From Reticulitermes lucifugus (lineage: Eukaryota > Arthropoda > Insecta > Blattodea > Rhinotermitidae), in the NCBI GenBank assembly GCA_026260175.1, contig JAKCWW010000088.1, forward strand, positions 14,084 to 50,011: DNA of 35,928 nt, in the 5' to 3' direction. The notes beneath the pieces were generated by a model. That model was not told where the DNA came from, searched no databases, and was given only the letters and a program-made list of their open reading frames with translations. Position numbers and translations under genes: made by a program. Shown piece after piece: positions 1 to 11,063 of this stretch. The stretch's first letter is position 1. The number at the start of each line of letters is the position of its first letter.

Positions 1-65
1 GTATGTATGTATGTATGTATGTATGTATGTATGTATGTATGTATGTATGTATGCATGTATGTACA
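1..65. repeat. (GTAT)n microsatellite
   Basis: Near-perfect tetranucleotide GTAT repeat from the first base, with one GCAT interruption near its end. It runs off the window edge, so its full length is unknown. Confidence 0.97.
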
Positions 66-91
66 TAATAGAAGTCAGTGGGTTATAATAT

Positions 92-228
92 GTTTATTAG
101 GGTACGTTAGGCCTATAACCGGAATCAGTAGGCAGTGCTGTGTATATTAGTGTGCTGTAGGCCATTACCAAGTCATTAGGCTGTACTGTTTGTATTAGGG
201 TAGCGTAGGCCTACTGGCTACAGCCTGC
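92..228. repeat. Degenerate tandem repeat, period about 50 bp
   Basis: Three related segments begin near 92, 142 and 192. Each opens with a TATTAG-like motif followed by a GTAGGCC or TTAGGCC motif. The third unit is incomplete. Units have diverged by substitutions and small indels, so this is an old minisatellite or an internal repeat of a larger element. Confidence 0.5.
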
Positions 229-2613
229 TGAAGGAATGACAGTCTGCGGAGTGAGAAGTGAAATTTTACGTAAGATGGTACTTTGTTTTACTTGCAGTAC
301 TTTAGTGTGGGAAGTATATGCAAATATTTTCTCTGCCCTCCACCGATATTAAATTTATAATTAAAATTAAACAGCGACCGCGAGGGTTTAGTGTTCCGTC
401 CCGCAGAAAAAGAAGAAGCACTCTGCCTCTTTATTACCAACATCTCTTAACTACAATATTAGATTTGTGTGATACGTTACGTCTTGAATAAACTGTTTAC
501 ATACTTACAGTTTATACAGGAGTAAAAATAATGGATGTACTCAGATTTGGAATTTACACATTCTGCAGATGCTTCCGTTTTGAATCCAACGCTCAACGCC
601 AGCGCAATTTCACTTGATGCACTTCTGTCATACAGCTTGTGTGAGAGGCCTGTGAAGAGGAGATTAATAAGTATAACGCACGAAAAGTCACGACAGAAAG
701 GTTTGTCCAGTGAATTTTGCGCCACTCTGTATAATTCAGTTAGGAATGTGAGAGCACATCGCCGTGATTTATTTTGGGGTACCAGGTCTACGAGTCTAAC
801 AAAAATCACAAAAAATTCAAAACAGCTGACGGCGGAGAAGTAACGAAATAGAAGTGGCGACAAAGCTTGCACGATGCTTCGAGCTACAGTGTTGCCAGTG
901 GACCCGGCTTCACAACTGGGCCATTGTGTTGTCTTGCGCTTCATTATTCCTGTATTTGATACGGCTTAGTTAAATAACAAATTAAGCCTGAACTGTCGCC
1001 TGCTTTTGCACTTTCTTTGGCACAGTTTCGCACACTACGATCTAGTTAGCCTCGCGATATCGCATGTGGATGCACCTATTTCAAGAAGGAAGGCAAAGAC
1101 ATTTTCGAAATGTAGCAGTTTCATTTCATGCTGACACGGTTGATCGCACACGAAGACTTCAGTGCACTGAGGCGCTGCGAAACGGTGAAAATCTTATATA
1201 AAAGTTCCAGCTGTGCTATTCAAACTGACGTTTTCTTTATTTCCGTCAGTTCATTTTGATGTGAATCTCAGAATGGTGCATTAATAGTCGCTGATTACAC
1301 AGCTGCAATAGTATGTAAGAGACAAAAAAGAGCAAAGTACACAAACGGATTGATCATGAAAGAAATGAGGGCGTATTAAAGGAATTAAAATCAGAACTCA
1401 TTTTCGAAAACGTTTCGAAACGTAAAACTAATTGGATTCAGTGTGTTCACAGAATGGAAAGACATGGAGTTAGGAACCTCATGGATCGAGGGAAAGGAAA
1501 CGTTTCTTTGAATAAAATAAAATGAGGCCCGAATGGGTCAACAAGCCCCCTGGCTGCTTGTTTAATATTATTATGAAAATTATGCTTATTATATCGATGA
1601 TGATAATGGTGAACTTCGCATCTCTTTCTCATGTCTCGATTCACATTCAGTTGAAAGTAAGTAACATAAGTAAATAACACAGTGTCATTAAATAAGACCT
1701 AATATTGGTTATGGATTCCTGAAGACAAAAGTGACAACCTAATTGAGCATTCGAATCAAATTCCATGGTGACAGCAAAAACCACGTCGGGGTAGGAGGAG
1801 TCTTTTCTAAGCGCCGAACCCTGACCCCTGTCCAAGCACCTGGCAGGTCACGTAAATTGTGCGCATCATTCTTGGAACTCTCGGAGCGGAACAAAGTAAA
1901 GGAACTGGAAGTCTCGGCTGACAGATCGCAGACAATACTTGCTTCCTGTGCGTGCATCGGCGGGACAGCCTAAATGCATGTTGACTGATAGGACTGCTGG
2001 TTACCTTGATTATACAGCAGCCAGAAATAATTGAAGAAAGTCTCCGAAGTACAAAAGCCACAATTCCATCCCGAGAGATGAAGTAGTGTTTACAAACTGG
2101 CGACGCCTAACTGATTCTTTGAGTCAAAGAGCTGGGGTACGCATTGCAAGACCTCATACGTGGGTCTCACAGACCTCTCTGACCGTCCGACGAGAAGAAT
2201 AAATATACCCAGTTGGTCTTTATGATAGTCTTATAAATAAAATACATGTTATCTTTTAATTAAAAGCGGGGACCAACCAGTTAAGTTACGAGTAATTAAA
2301 ATCTGCAAAGGTGTCGCTCTTAGTTCATACTCTGTTTTCAGTGAAAACCTCTTAATGGATAATATGAAATAGGTATGGATATTACTATCCCCACAACAGA
2401 TTATTGATTCTAAAGACTGACAGATAACAATAACATAAGACCGTCACATATTCCCACTCCTTCCCTGCTGACGGTTTATCAGTTAACTCTTCTTATGCAT
2501 TGTCCTCCCGTTCTGGCTTTCTGCGATCTGTTCTTGTCAATATTATCATTAACAAAAAAGCCACAAACGTTCAATAAGGAGAAATTAAATTTCAAAATGT
2601 TGAGGGGTGTACT
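229..2613. other. No gene recognised
   Basis: Open frames of up to 155 codons occur on the minus strand (477-944) and 102 codons on the plus strand (535-843). They overlap on opposite strands and show no domain, signal peptide or similarity I recognise. I see no transposon ends or simple repeats. The stretch is probably intergenic or intronic DNA or very old repeat. Confidence 0.5.
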
Positions 2614-2911
2614 GAGCCGAGATAGCTCAGTCGGTATTGTGACTAGGATACGGGACGGACGGTCCGGGTTTCGAATCTTGGCAATGGCAAAAGATTTTTT
2701 TTCTCCAAAACGTCTAGACCGGCTGTGGGGCCGACCCAGCCACCTACTAAATGGGTACCGGGTATTTTCCCGGGGGTGAAGCGGCTGGGGCGTGAAATTG
2801 ACATCACCCCATCTAGCGCCGAGGTTAAGAATGGGTGGAGCTATAACTCTACTCTCCCTATATTTCTCCATGGCGTTTACAGGAACAACTTGACCCTTGC
2901 CTTTACCTTTA
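2614..2911 (+). mobile_element. SINE family A, copy 1
   Basis: This is a tRNA-derived SINE. The A box TAGCTCAGTCGG at 2623-2634 is a perfect match to the tRNA consensus, and a B-box-like GGTTTCGAATC lies at about 2667-2677 with one mismatch. The body (CACCCAGCC-like, then a GGGGTGAAGCGGC segment, then GAGGTTAAGAATGGGTGGAG) is shared with the copies at 6850, 15425, 29174 and 34260. It ends in the family's pyrimidine-rich CCTTTACCTTTAC tail. I could not find a convincing target-site duplication. The internal RNA polymerase III promoter looks mostly intact, but activity is unknown. Confidence 0.88.
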
Positions 2912-5180
2912 CGAGATTAGACGCGAGAAAGTGTATGTTGAGGGATCTGAATGTTTGTTAAGTAAATGGAAGACTGGATTACTGAATAGAAAAATGTGTA
3001 ACCGATTTTTACAGAATGGGCAAGGACATAACCCAGATGCTTCTGCTCTTCGCTACGAATCAAAGAATAATACGTACATATATGTGCTGTAAGGATTTGA
3101 AAAACCATTGTAGAGATAAGCATGAAGTCAACATGGTTCAGCCTTCTCCATAAGGGGAAAGATATTGATATTGTTATTATATCACATTATTGGTGTATCT
3201 GCGTTATGAATTGCTGCGTTTTGAATTCCAGCAGACGTATCGATTGGGATAACTCGGTTGCTAGGAGACGCGCAGTGCCAGAGAGCAGTGATCCGGCGTT
3301 TCAAAACAACCGCGACAGTTGTGACACCACACTGCCTTTTCCTGAATGCTAGGGAAACAAGCGTACAAAGGCTTCGTTCCGTGCTACTCGACACCTAATT
3401 TCGCATTTGAAATTACACACTGAAATGTAAAGACGTTTAATCTATCGTGTAATACGAAGTTTGCGCGAGCATTATCGACTTTCACCGCAGAAACAAGTCC
3501 TGATTACTGTATTTATTTAATCTGTGAGGTGGTGCTGTAATACGTGCAGGTGGGGCTGCGGTAAGTTTTATAAGCATGATAATATGTGTTTGTAAACGTT
3601 ACTGGCTCTCAGAAAGTATAACATTCTATACATCAGGCCTATCAACCTGTAGCTCGCGACACAGTGTTATGTTTCCCGCGGAGACGTGAAATGAGAAAAT
3701 GTCTTTTGACCGTTTCCCTGGCAAAGCTGAGATAGAATGCCGAGGCAGTTTTGAAAACTGATGAGCTGTTTATTTACGGAGACATTCATCACATTACTAA
3801 TTGATTTTGTAAAAATATGCTAAAACTAGCAACATCATAGTCTATGTTGTGAATTTAATTTTTTTGTAGATCTTTCCTATTCTTATCAATATAATTTTTA
3901 TTGAATATGGTGTATAGACAAGTGCACAAGTAAAATTATACATATAATTATACGTATACTTATTCCTTCTCCGTTTTATGTATTGCATTTTATGTTGCTC
4001 GCATGCAGACCAAATTTTCCAAAGTTGTCCGCATTTTGTAAAGGATTGAGAAGGCCTGCTACACACCACGAAAAAAGGGCTGATTACTGGTGATAGGGTC
4101 CTTTGTTCCAATCATACAGAACCCAAGGCCCATGTAAAACTATAACTCAACACTGTGTTTTGTAACGCACGTTGGTGACTGCCTATAGGATTAAGAAGCC
4201 GTGCATTTTTATATGATTCTCAGAATAACCATCGGTTATCATTAAAAGTGAATTAATCTAAGAAGGGCAATTTTTGCGTGTCGGATTATTTGTGTTTCTC
4301 GTCAGCTAAAATCAAATTAAAATTTTAGTTACCACCAGATGGCGGCAGGACACGGCAATAAGATGCATGCTTTAATTGGTGTTAATGTGCCGATCGTTGC
4401 CATAAAAATTATCTCTATATCACATAGAAAACACAGCATAATGTACCAAGTTGTCTTTACTGTATTATCAGGAGGCCCTGTTCAATGTGTCAGACGTTCG
4501 TTTTGCCTTCAGAAGACAAAATGAAAAAAACTCAGTTCAAACAGTAAAAAGAGAACAGTACTTTACGTTTTTTTTTGGAAAATGTTCCTTTAAGGCTATT
4601 ATTATTATTATGTTTGTACAGAAAACGGTGTTACTAGAACCTTTTAGTTTCGCAGCGTGCATGATAGGAAAGTGCCCCTCGAGGGCTATAATGTACAAGA
4701 TTGGACCAGTGGAAGGATGGGATGTGTCAAATTCTTCCGTTGGGCTTCACACGGGTATTCTACTGGCTTTTATAGACAACATTAACACACTTAACTGTAT
4801 AATGGAGAACCAGCGTTTTGTGTTAAATAGGAACTTCAAATATAAATGTTTTGAAATGAATGTCAGGCTTCAGAAGATCTTAAACCGTTCTTAGCATCTC
4901 CTTTCAAAATTCATCCAGCTGTAAATGTGCGTGCTCCCTATTCTCGGATCAATACCGTGCGTGTTGGACAACTCACGACAAAAGTGTGTGATGAAGCGCG
5001 CTGCATTGTGCACTGACGTGCCCCGGTACGTGTTGGTATGTTTGCCAGTGACTGGATTCAGGGTGAGACTTCGTGAAGCGCAGTTACGAGTGTCACAGCT
5101 GTAATGAGGCCACGGAAAGAAGCCTCATGGAGGTGGGACGACAGCACTCACGGCTCATGGCGACTATTAGCTTCGTCATG
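2912..5180. other. No gene recognised
   Basis: AT-rich DNA with several short open frames and no protein family I recognise. The longest, 147 codons at 4451-4894 on the plus strand, has no visible domain. A short ATT run lies near 4601-4612. No SINE head, LINE tail or inverted repeat was seen. Confidence 0.5.
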
Positions 5181-5262
5181 TCTGTCTGTCTGTCCGTCCG
5201 TCCGTCCGCATGCAACAACTCAGCTGCCACTGGACGGATTTTCATGAAATTTGATATTTGGT
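5181..5262 (+). repeat. (TCTG)n(TCCG)n run with unique flank
   Basis: A TCTG tetranucleotide run changes to TCCG at about 5192 and ends near 5208. It is followed by a segment containing GGACGGATTTTCATGAAATTTG. The combination of a TCCG run and this flank resembles an interspersed arthropod repeat I have seen before, but I cannot name it. Confidence 0.6.
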
Positions 5263-6211
5263 CATTTTAGGAAAATTTGTAGAGAAAATTAAAGTTTAAT
5301 TAAAATCTGACAAGAAAAAGAGGTACTGTACATGAAGACTTATGTGCACTTATGATAGTATTTTGCTGAATTCTTCTTAAAATGAAAATGTTTAAAAAAA
5401 TTGTAGAGAAAGCCAAAACACACATTTTATACGATTCAATAACTTTTCCGAAAATCGTGCCGCGTATGAGATAATGTGGAAAAATGTAGAGCCAGACAGG
5501 CCACAGATGAAATATAATACGTCGCATGCGCTTTGCATGCCGGACAACTAAGGCAAGAATACAGACACACACGCTTAGAATATTTAATACTTATTGCTTT
5601 TCCACGGCAAAAATGGTTACGTGAACGCGCCTCAATGTTACGTTATACATACATTGCCTGTCTTGTTACTTACTCCTAGTGTTTCCCACCAGTTCGTTTG
5701 GCCTTTCTCAACCAGCCCAAAATGCTTGTCGATAGCGAAGAGTATTATGCGATTATCGCTACCAATATTTTTGTGAACAGACACGCTACACAGCTGAAGA
5801 TAATATAAATATAGCTCGAGGAACATGTGGAGGTGTCGACCCGTGAGACTTCTTTCTGTGGTATCCATATAACAGACGGTGCCCGGAGGCTGTGCAACAC
5901 CTTCGGATAGACAGAGCTAGCTATTTCGACCCTGAAGCCTCAGTTTCAGGCGTTACTGATACACACATGTGTACAACAGAGATCGTGTTACTATTCGTGC
6001 ACATTCTGTATATACCATCCGCGTAGTTATTCGTCCGTGTGACACTTCATTCGTTTTGCTGTCTGAATAGCCACCAGAAAGTGTGTTTGTCTGTTGCTTC
6101 TTGCGACCCTGACCCTATTTGTCAGACTTTCATGAATAACATGTGATGGTTATGTTTTGTTTTATCGTCATCGATCTTCAGGGCATGCAACTATTTCGCA
6201 TTCAGGTACGC
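5263..6211. other. No gene recognised
   Basis: No supported coding region, RNA gene or transposon end was seen. Only short open frames occur on both strands, and they overlap each other. Confidence 0.5.
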
Positions 6212-6650
6212 GGGCAGTAACGATGTGTCAGAGCTCAGGCGATTAGTCGCTGACATTTCACAAACCCGGGTTTGCTCCTAGGACAGTCCACTTGGGACAG
6301 AGTGTCACTGGGACAGTTTTTTCTCCGAATATTTTGGTTCGCCGATCGCGATGGCCGCGCGGACTAAGGCGTAAGTCTGCGGCCGTTCGCTTGCTGTGGT
6401 TGCGGGTTCGAACCCCCTGGGGCCATGGATGTCTGCTTCTTGTGAAAGTTGTGTGTTGCGACGGGCCGATCACTTGTCCAGAGGAGTCCTACCGATTGTG
6501 TGTGTGTTTGTTTGTGTCACTGAGTGTGATCAGGCGCAACAATAACCCTCTGTACCTACGGTGAGTAGGTAGAAGTGGTCAGACTAAGAAAGAAAGATAT
6601 TTCGGTTCTCCCCTGTCAAGTTTTCATTCCACCAGTATATCTTATTTATT
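6212..6650 (+). mobile_element. SINE family C, split by a SINE B insertion
   Basis: The left part (about 6212-6343) matches the SINE C copy at 17009. It shares a CTCAGGCGATTAGTCGC head, a degraded B box in AACCCGGGTTTGCTCC, and the CACTGGGACAG segment. The right part resumes at 6612 with the CATTCCACC segment found after CTTCGGTTTTCCCC in the 17009 copy. The break is exactly where SINE B sits, flanked by 15-bp duplications of SINE C sequence (6329-6343 and 6597-6611, two mismatches). The 3' end is indistinct, around 6650. Confidence 0.8.
6344..6596 (+). mobile_element. SINE family B, inserted in SINE C
   Basis: A tRNA-derived SINE with an A-box-like GATGGCCGCGCGGACTAAGG at its start and a B box GGGTTCGAACCCC near 6404-6417. 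The body has CATGGATGTCTG, then TTGTGTGTTG, then a GAGTGTGATCAGGCGCAAC segment and a GTAGGTAGAAG tail. The tail matches the copy at 30072, while the copy at 8071 has a different tail. Flanking direct repeats of 15 bp differ at two positions. This insertion must be younger than the SINE C it interrupts. Confidence 0.88.
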
Positions 6651-6782
6651 TATCTGCCTTCCGGGGTTGGTACAGTGGGTCCGTTAGCGGTCTCAGTAAC
6701 AGTAACCTATCAAGGGACCCAGACTGATTCCAGTCCACGAAGAAAAAAATACAGCTAATATAAACTTGACAGTGTTACAAAT

Positions 6783-7270
6783 ATTATATAAACGTTTATA
6801 GAAGTGTTGCTTAACGACGCTGTCAGTTGCGAAGAGTATATAGTGTCGATGGAGCCCGGATAGCTAAATCGGTATAATGACTAGGCTATACTGTCAGGAT
6901 GGCGGAGGAAACATGCTTCGATTCCTGGCAGGAGCAAGAGACTGTTATCTCCACCAAAGCAGTCAGATGGGCCTTGGAACCTACCCAGCCTCCTATTCGG
7001 TGGATATCAGAGGGGTTTCCCCCCATGGGATAAAATGGCCGTGACGTGAAGTCGACGACTCACGTCCATCTAGTGCGGAGGTTAGAATGAGTGGATCTGT
7101 ACCTCTACTCTCCCATATGCTCTTATAGCGTCACGGAGGCAACTTTACCTTACCTTTATATAGTGTTGACGGTTGATGAATGAATATGAGTATGGAGCAT
7201 TGGTGGAATGATACTGACAGGGAGGCCGAAGTGCTTGAGGCAGAACTTGTCCCACTGCCATTTATATCCC
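6783..7270 (-). mobile_element. SINE family C relic, split by a SINE A insertion
   Basis: Read on the minus strand, 7270 to 7157 carries the SINE C motifs GGCAGTGGGACAAG, CACTTCGG and TCATTCCACCAATGCTCCAT. The minus strand from 6849 to 6783 then carries the terminal segment with GACAGCGTCGTTAA, also seen at about 27285 and 10835. The two halves are separated by the plus-strand SINE A at 6850-7156. The tRNA-like head is missing, so this copy is 5'-truncated or too decayed to see. Confidence 0.7.
6850..7156 (+). mobile_element. SINE family A, copy 2, with 13-bp target-site duplication
   Basis: The A box is degraded to TAGCTAAATCGG (6861-6872), and the B box to GCTTCGATTCC (6915-6925). The body and the CTTTACCTTACCTTTA tail match family A. 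Direct repeats of 13 bp flank it: TATATAGTGTCGA at 6837-6849 and TATATAGTGTTGA at 7157-7169, one mismatch. The duplicated sequence belongs to the SINE C relic it entered, so relative ages are clear. Confidence 0.9.
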
Positions 7271-8060
7271 TCGTATGAGTAATTCATATGATAAGCCGTT
7301 ATGGAAGGCAAACTGGTGAGATACCAACTTCCCATTTTCGTTTACAAAATAGTACCGCATGTATAGGCAACAGTCTACTGAAGCAACACTTCCGTAAGTT
7401 ACGTACTTCGGTCTAGAATATTCATCCTTCCGTAATCCCGAATTCGCTGTCTGCGATATAGTTTCCCGCAGTACATCAACAGAAGTTTCCTTCGGAAAGT
7501 TCGTAGCGTCGTAACGTCCAAAGCACCTGTGCTACTCCACGGCCCCCCTCCATCCTTGCGTCTTAGTTATAGCGGCAACATCAGTCGAAATTAAGCATAT
7601 TCCTTTGTATTTGCTGTACAGCCGAGCCCCCCAAAATGTATCTAAGAAATTCGAGTAACGTAAGCGGACGTGCAAATTCACTAAAAATAAGCTAATTGTA
7701 ATACGCGAATTATATTTTTCGCGATCTTCCCATCAAGAACGTGTTCCTCATGAAGATATGGGTGCATTGTCTACTCTTTTCATTATTTTAAGCGTTTGTT
7801 TCACTGTATTTCAAGGCAAAGTACAGGAGCAGACGAACTTCACGTAAAGGACCATATTACTAAGGATGAAATAGTCGTAACCGTTTCTTTAAATTACTGT
7901 GGCTCCCCTCACCATTAAACCCAAGTGGAACCCGAAACCTCTAAACACGAAACGGAAGCGGTATAGAGTTCGGGGATGGTAAGCTTCAAGTGACTCCACC
8001 ATCTGCTAATAAGTGTCTCGGTGTTCGTTACAGACAACTAGATAAGCAGACATTACACAC
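7271..8060. other. No gene recognised
   Basis: No open frame with recognisable content, no RNA gene and no repeat boundary were found in this stretch. Confidence 0.5.
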
Positions 8061-8070
8061 AGTATTTCAT

Positions 8071-8326
8071 TTTTTTTTCCAATGGCGCAACAACCCCTAG
8101 TGGGCCAGGGCCTCCTCATTATCGAGGCTTACGATCACACTCAGACACACCACACTCGATAGGAATCCTCTGGACGAGTGATCAGCCCGTCCCAGAGACC
8201 TTTACCTGACAACACACAACAATCACAAGAGACAGACATCCATGCCTCCGGCGGGATTTGAACCCGCAATCCCAGCAAGCGAGCGGCCGCAGACCAACGC
8301 AGACCGCGCGGCCACTGGGACCAGCG
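8071..8326 (-). mobile_element. SINE family B, variant with a different 3' end
   Basis: Read on the minus strand it opens with TGGTCCCAGTGGCCGCGCGG. A B-box-like GCGGGTTCAAATCCCGCC follows, then the family B body (CATGGATGTCTGTCTCTTGTG). After the GTGTGATC segment its 3' part differs from the copies at 6344 and 30072: it has GAGGAGGCCCTGGCCCAC and ends in a short poly(A), seen as poly(T) from 8071. Imperfect direct repeats AGTATTTCAT (8061-8070) and AGTGTTCCAT (8327-8336) match at 8 of 10 positions and are a plausible target-site duplication. Confidence 0.85.
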
Positions 8327-8336
8327 AGTGTTCCAT

Positions 8337-8790
8337 ATACCTTAACATTCTGAGTTCATGGAGGCGTTATATGTAAACGCGCGCACATATACTACTAACT
8401 TCTAATATACCCACTCGTTCATGTACCATTGACTTTGTAATTACACAAAGTGTTTGACAAGCCTTTAACGTCAGCAGGTGTCCTATATAGTCAGGCTGGG
8501 TGTGGGTGTGATGGGATTTACTTGGCCTCAGTATCTCACAAGCCCTCTATTTAATTATGGTATGAACTCATAAGATAACATTTTTAGAAGAATATAAAGT
8601 TGCTAAACGTGTCTCCATGTGTAGGCCGTAGTAGTTGAGTAATGTTTAACCGGCAGTCTGTGTAGTGTGCCGAAGGTGTGATCTAATTACTTTGGCTTCA
8701 GATGCTTGGCTTAGTCATTGGCTCACTCCATTCTCTATAATTAAGTATAGTGAATATTTGAAGCATGCAAGTTGAGTGTTTATAAGCCGG
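8337..8790. other. No gene recognised
   Basis: Nothing supportable was seen apart from short overlapping open frames. Confidence 0.45.
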
Positions 8791-8870
8791 TCACAGTGGT
8801 CAAGCGGTAACGAGCACAGGGACATGGACCGCTAGAAGTACCGGAATCATGGGTTAGAATTGTATATCGC
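8791..8870 (+). repeat. tRNA-like segment, possible SINE head relic
   Basis: A-box-like TGGTCAAGCGG at 8798-8808 is followed about 44 bases later by B-box-like GGTTAGAATTG at 8852-8862. That is the spacing found in tRNA-derived promoters. The arms do not form a convincing cloverleaf, so this is not called as a tRNA gene. No second copy was found in the window. Confidence 0.35.
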
Positions 8871-8984
8871 GTATAGCTAATGTTCTGTTCTTGTTTGCGC
8901 TTTGTATCGATATAACACGACACCGCTGTCCTTTGTGAAAGAATTCCTGCAGAATGTCTAAAGAGAACTACAAAACAAGGTAAG

Positions 8985-9035
8985 CTAAGATAAAACCTTC
9001 CTGAACACTGCTGTGAGAATCTCAAATCTCATAAG
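8985..9035 (+). repeat. Fragment of hairpin family E tail
   Basis: The segment containing CTGCTGTGAGAATCTCAAATC closely matches the 3' tails of the E-type repeats at 19292 and 32170. Only about 50 bp of the tail is present, with no inverted-repeat arm. Confidence 0.45.
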
Positions 9036-9059
9036 TTATAACAGTATTACTGCTTAATT

Positions 9060-9393
9060 CAGTGTTATTTAAGGTCTGTGAAAACATTGTGACTAAATCT
9101 GAATTTTCGCGGAACCCGTGTGCAGGAAAACTGTGCATAATGTAATAAAACTTTTTAAAGCGAAGTTTTGTTTTAAAAATAAATTGTGTAAGCGCATTTG
9201 TGAAAAAAAAGTTTCATTATTTGTGGTTTACACTGAAAATAAACCCAGCGCCGACTGTGCACAAAGATGTGGAGGAAAATAAAAAAAATTCAATTGTGGA
9301 TTACAAAAAATCGTATTGACCAATTTCATTATGTAGGATATGTGGAACTTCTGAAGGTAGGAGGTTCCACGGAACAGAGTTTGAATACCACTG
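9060..9393. mobile_element. Possible hAT-like non-autonomous DNA transposon
   Basis: The left end CAGTGTTATTTAA (from 9060) is inversely repeated, imperfectly, by TTGAATACCACTG (ending 9393). Both subterminal regions then carry a GGAACC motif (CGCGGAACCC left, GGTTCCACGG right). CAGTG-type ends are typical of hAT elements. There is no transposase frame inside. The flanking 8-mers do not match, so the expected 8-bp target-site duplication is not seen, and the call is tentative. Confidence 0.4.
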
Positions 9394-10621
9394 ATTCACT
9401 TGATCTGTGGGATTATAAATTTTATGCGTAGAGGTTCCGGCTTTATGAGCTACGATCGCAAATTTTGTTGTAATAGGGCTAACTCATAGCAACGGTACGG
9501 ACTGTCACTCGGCTGCTCAGTACTAGGCCTAAGCCACAAGCTCACTCGCAGACTTGCGTATGCACCTACTCACACATATTCACTTATTATGGTATGCTAT
9601 TGGCTCACTCAAGGGAGGGGGAGTGCTGACTGGCTGCAGCCCCCGCCCATGCAAAATTAAAAAGAAAAATAAAAAATTTTGTAGACATGATGATATCAAA
9701 GGTTTAACATGACTTACGCTTCAGCCTAAATCATCCACCGAAATCGGCTGATGACTAGGCCATTGTAATATTGAAAAACATAATAAAATCTTACGAATAT
9801 CTAGTTTTAATTTTCACTGTAACCTAACTAGAAGCCGGCTCGGAGATTTTGACATGATTTTCGTAACATAAATTTTAAAATCAAACATAAATTATATATA
9901 GCCTGAGGGTCAGCGTACCCCCAAAGAAAAATTTTGGGTGCGCCTATGTGGTATGCCCTAGAACCTGTAGGCTCTGTACATAAATATTCGCACAAGCTTG
10001 CTTGCTTATACTTATAAATATTTGTGTGGAGATTACATCAGAGGCAATCCAATTTTCTACAAAGAATTGCAAGGACAAGCTGTTACAATACTGAGCTACA
10101 TGAGAAGAGCAAGCAGAGGTTTTCATAAGTTTCTTTCCATTCCATCACAGATATTAAGACAAACCCTCGTGTCGGAGAGTGGTAATGGTTCCTTACCTTA
10201 ATAAAATTAAGAGCAGAATATACGTCATGTTCCTCACGGCCTTCTCTGGCTTTCCTCACTAAGTTCAAACCAGTTTTCTCAAAACATTTTTTTTAGTAAT
10301 TACTTTGTTTCGAAATAGGCGTATTTTCCTTTATTTCTGTCTCTTCTTCACAACCTTGCGAACAACAGAGAGTAGCATTATTTTACTCGTATGTAGGCCC
10401 TGTTTACTAGCATTCCAGGACATGTGTGCGCATGCCTGTAATCTAAGCATAGACCAACTTTAAGTCCAGCCACAGTTACACTTACAGAGCAGTATATCAT
10501 AGCTAATTCTATAACATGCACTGCTTATTAAAAGCATGTTTGGCTATTCCTTTATTTAATAGCTCTTTGATATATTACGTGTTTTATGCAGCACCACCGC
10601 GGCAAATGATAGACGTGAACA
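9394..10621. other. No gene recognised
   Basis: AT-rich DNA with short open frames on both strands between 9944 and 10268 that overlap and have no recognisable content. A GC-rich patch with GAGGGGGAG lies near 9615. No transposon ends were identified. Confidence 0.45.
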
Positions 10622-10850
10622 GAGCAGGGTAGTGTAGCGGTAAACCTCTTGACTTACATCCAGGAGGGGTCATGTTTGAATATCAACCGTGACACCGACT
10701 ACCCTGACAGGCTTTCTGTTGTTTTCCTCAGTCCCTTCAGGCAGAGTACCTCTACCACTTCAAAGTCCTTTACATTCCATCTTTCCTCAGTCATCCCATC
10801 ATTCGACGCTATATAATCTGAGATGCTCACGGTGTCGTAAAATAAATCGC
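10622..10850 (+). mobile_element. SINE family D (tRNA head, tail shared with family C)
   Basis: The tRNA-like head has GTAGTGTAGCGGTA (A-box-like) and GGTCATGTTTGAATATC (degraded B box). The middle (ACAGGCTTTCTGTTGTTTTCC) is unlike families A-C. The last part, CGACGCTATATAATCTGAGATG then GGTGTCGTAAAATAAATC, matches the terminal segment of the SINE C copies at 6783 and 27056. I found no clear target-site duplication. Polymerase III box decay suggests an old copy. Confidence 0.65.
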
Positions 10851-11063
10851 TAAACAAAACAGACAATACGTGTATGTAACGGACTTCATAACGTGAATTC
10901 AATGAAAGGCAGAAACAACTTAGTGTTGTTGCATTGCACTAAGGTGCGTGTGCCGGGTAACAGGACGTAGGGGCGTTATGCAGTCGAGAGTCAGCTACCG
11001 CAGGTCCTGAAGTATGGTAGGTGCCACTACACGATAATTAAACTATATAGGCAGTGTTTTCTG

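Noticed and set aside
1..65. Telomeric repeat at the window start
   Set aside because: The unit is GTAT. The insect telomere unit TTAGG does not occur in tandem here or elsewhere in the window.
477..944. A 155-codon minus-strand open frame
   Set aside because: No recognisable domain, it overlaps a 102-codon frame on the other strand, and there is no promoter or splice evidence. Frames of this length occur by chance in 36 kb.
1150..1185. A hammerhead-like motif with CACTGAGG and GCGAAACGG
   Set aside because: The first half lacks the NGA of CTGANGA, and no stem II can be drawn.
1395..1425. A hammerhead-like motif at the CGTTTCGAAACG palindrome
   Set aside because: GAAAC is present, but there is no CTGANGA at the needed distance on either strand.
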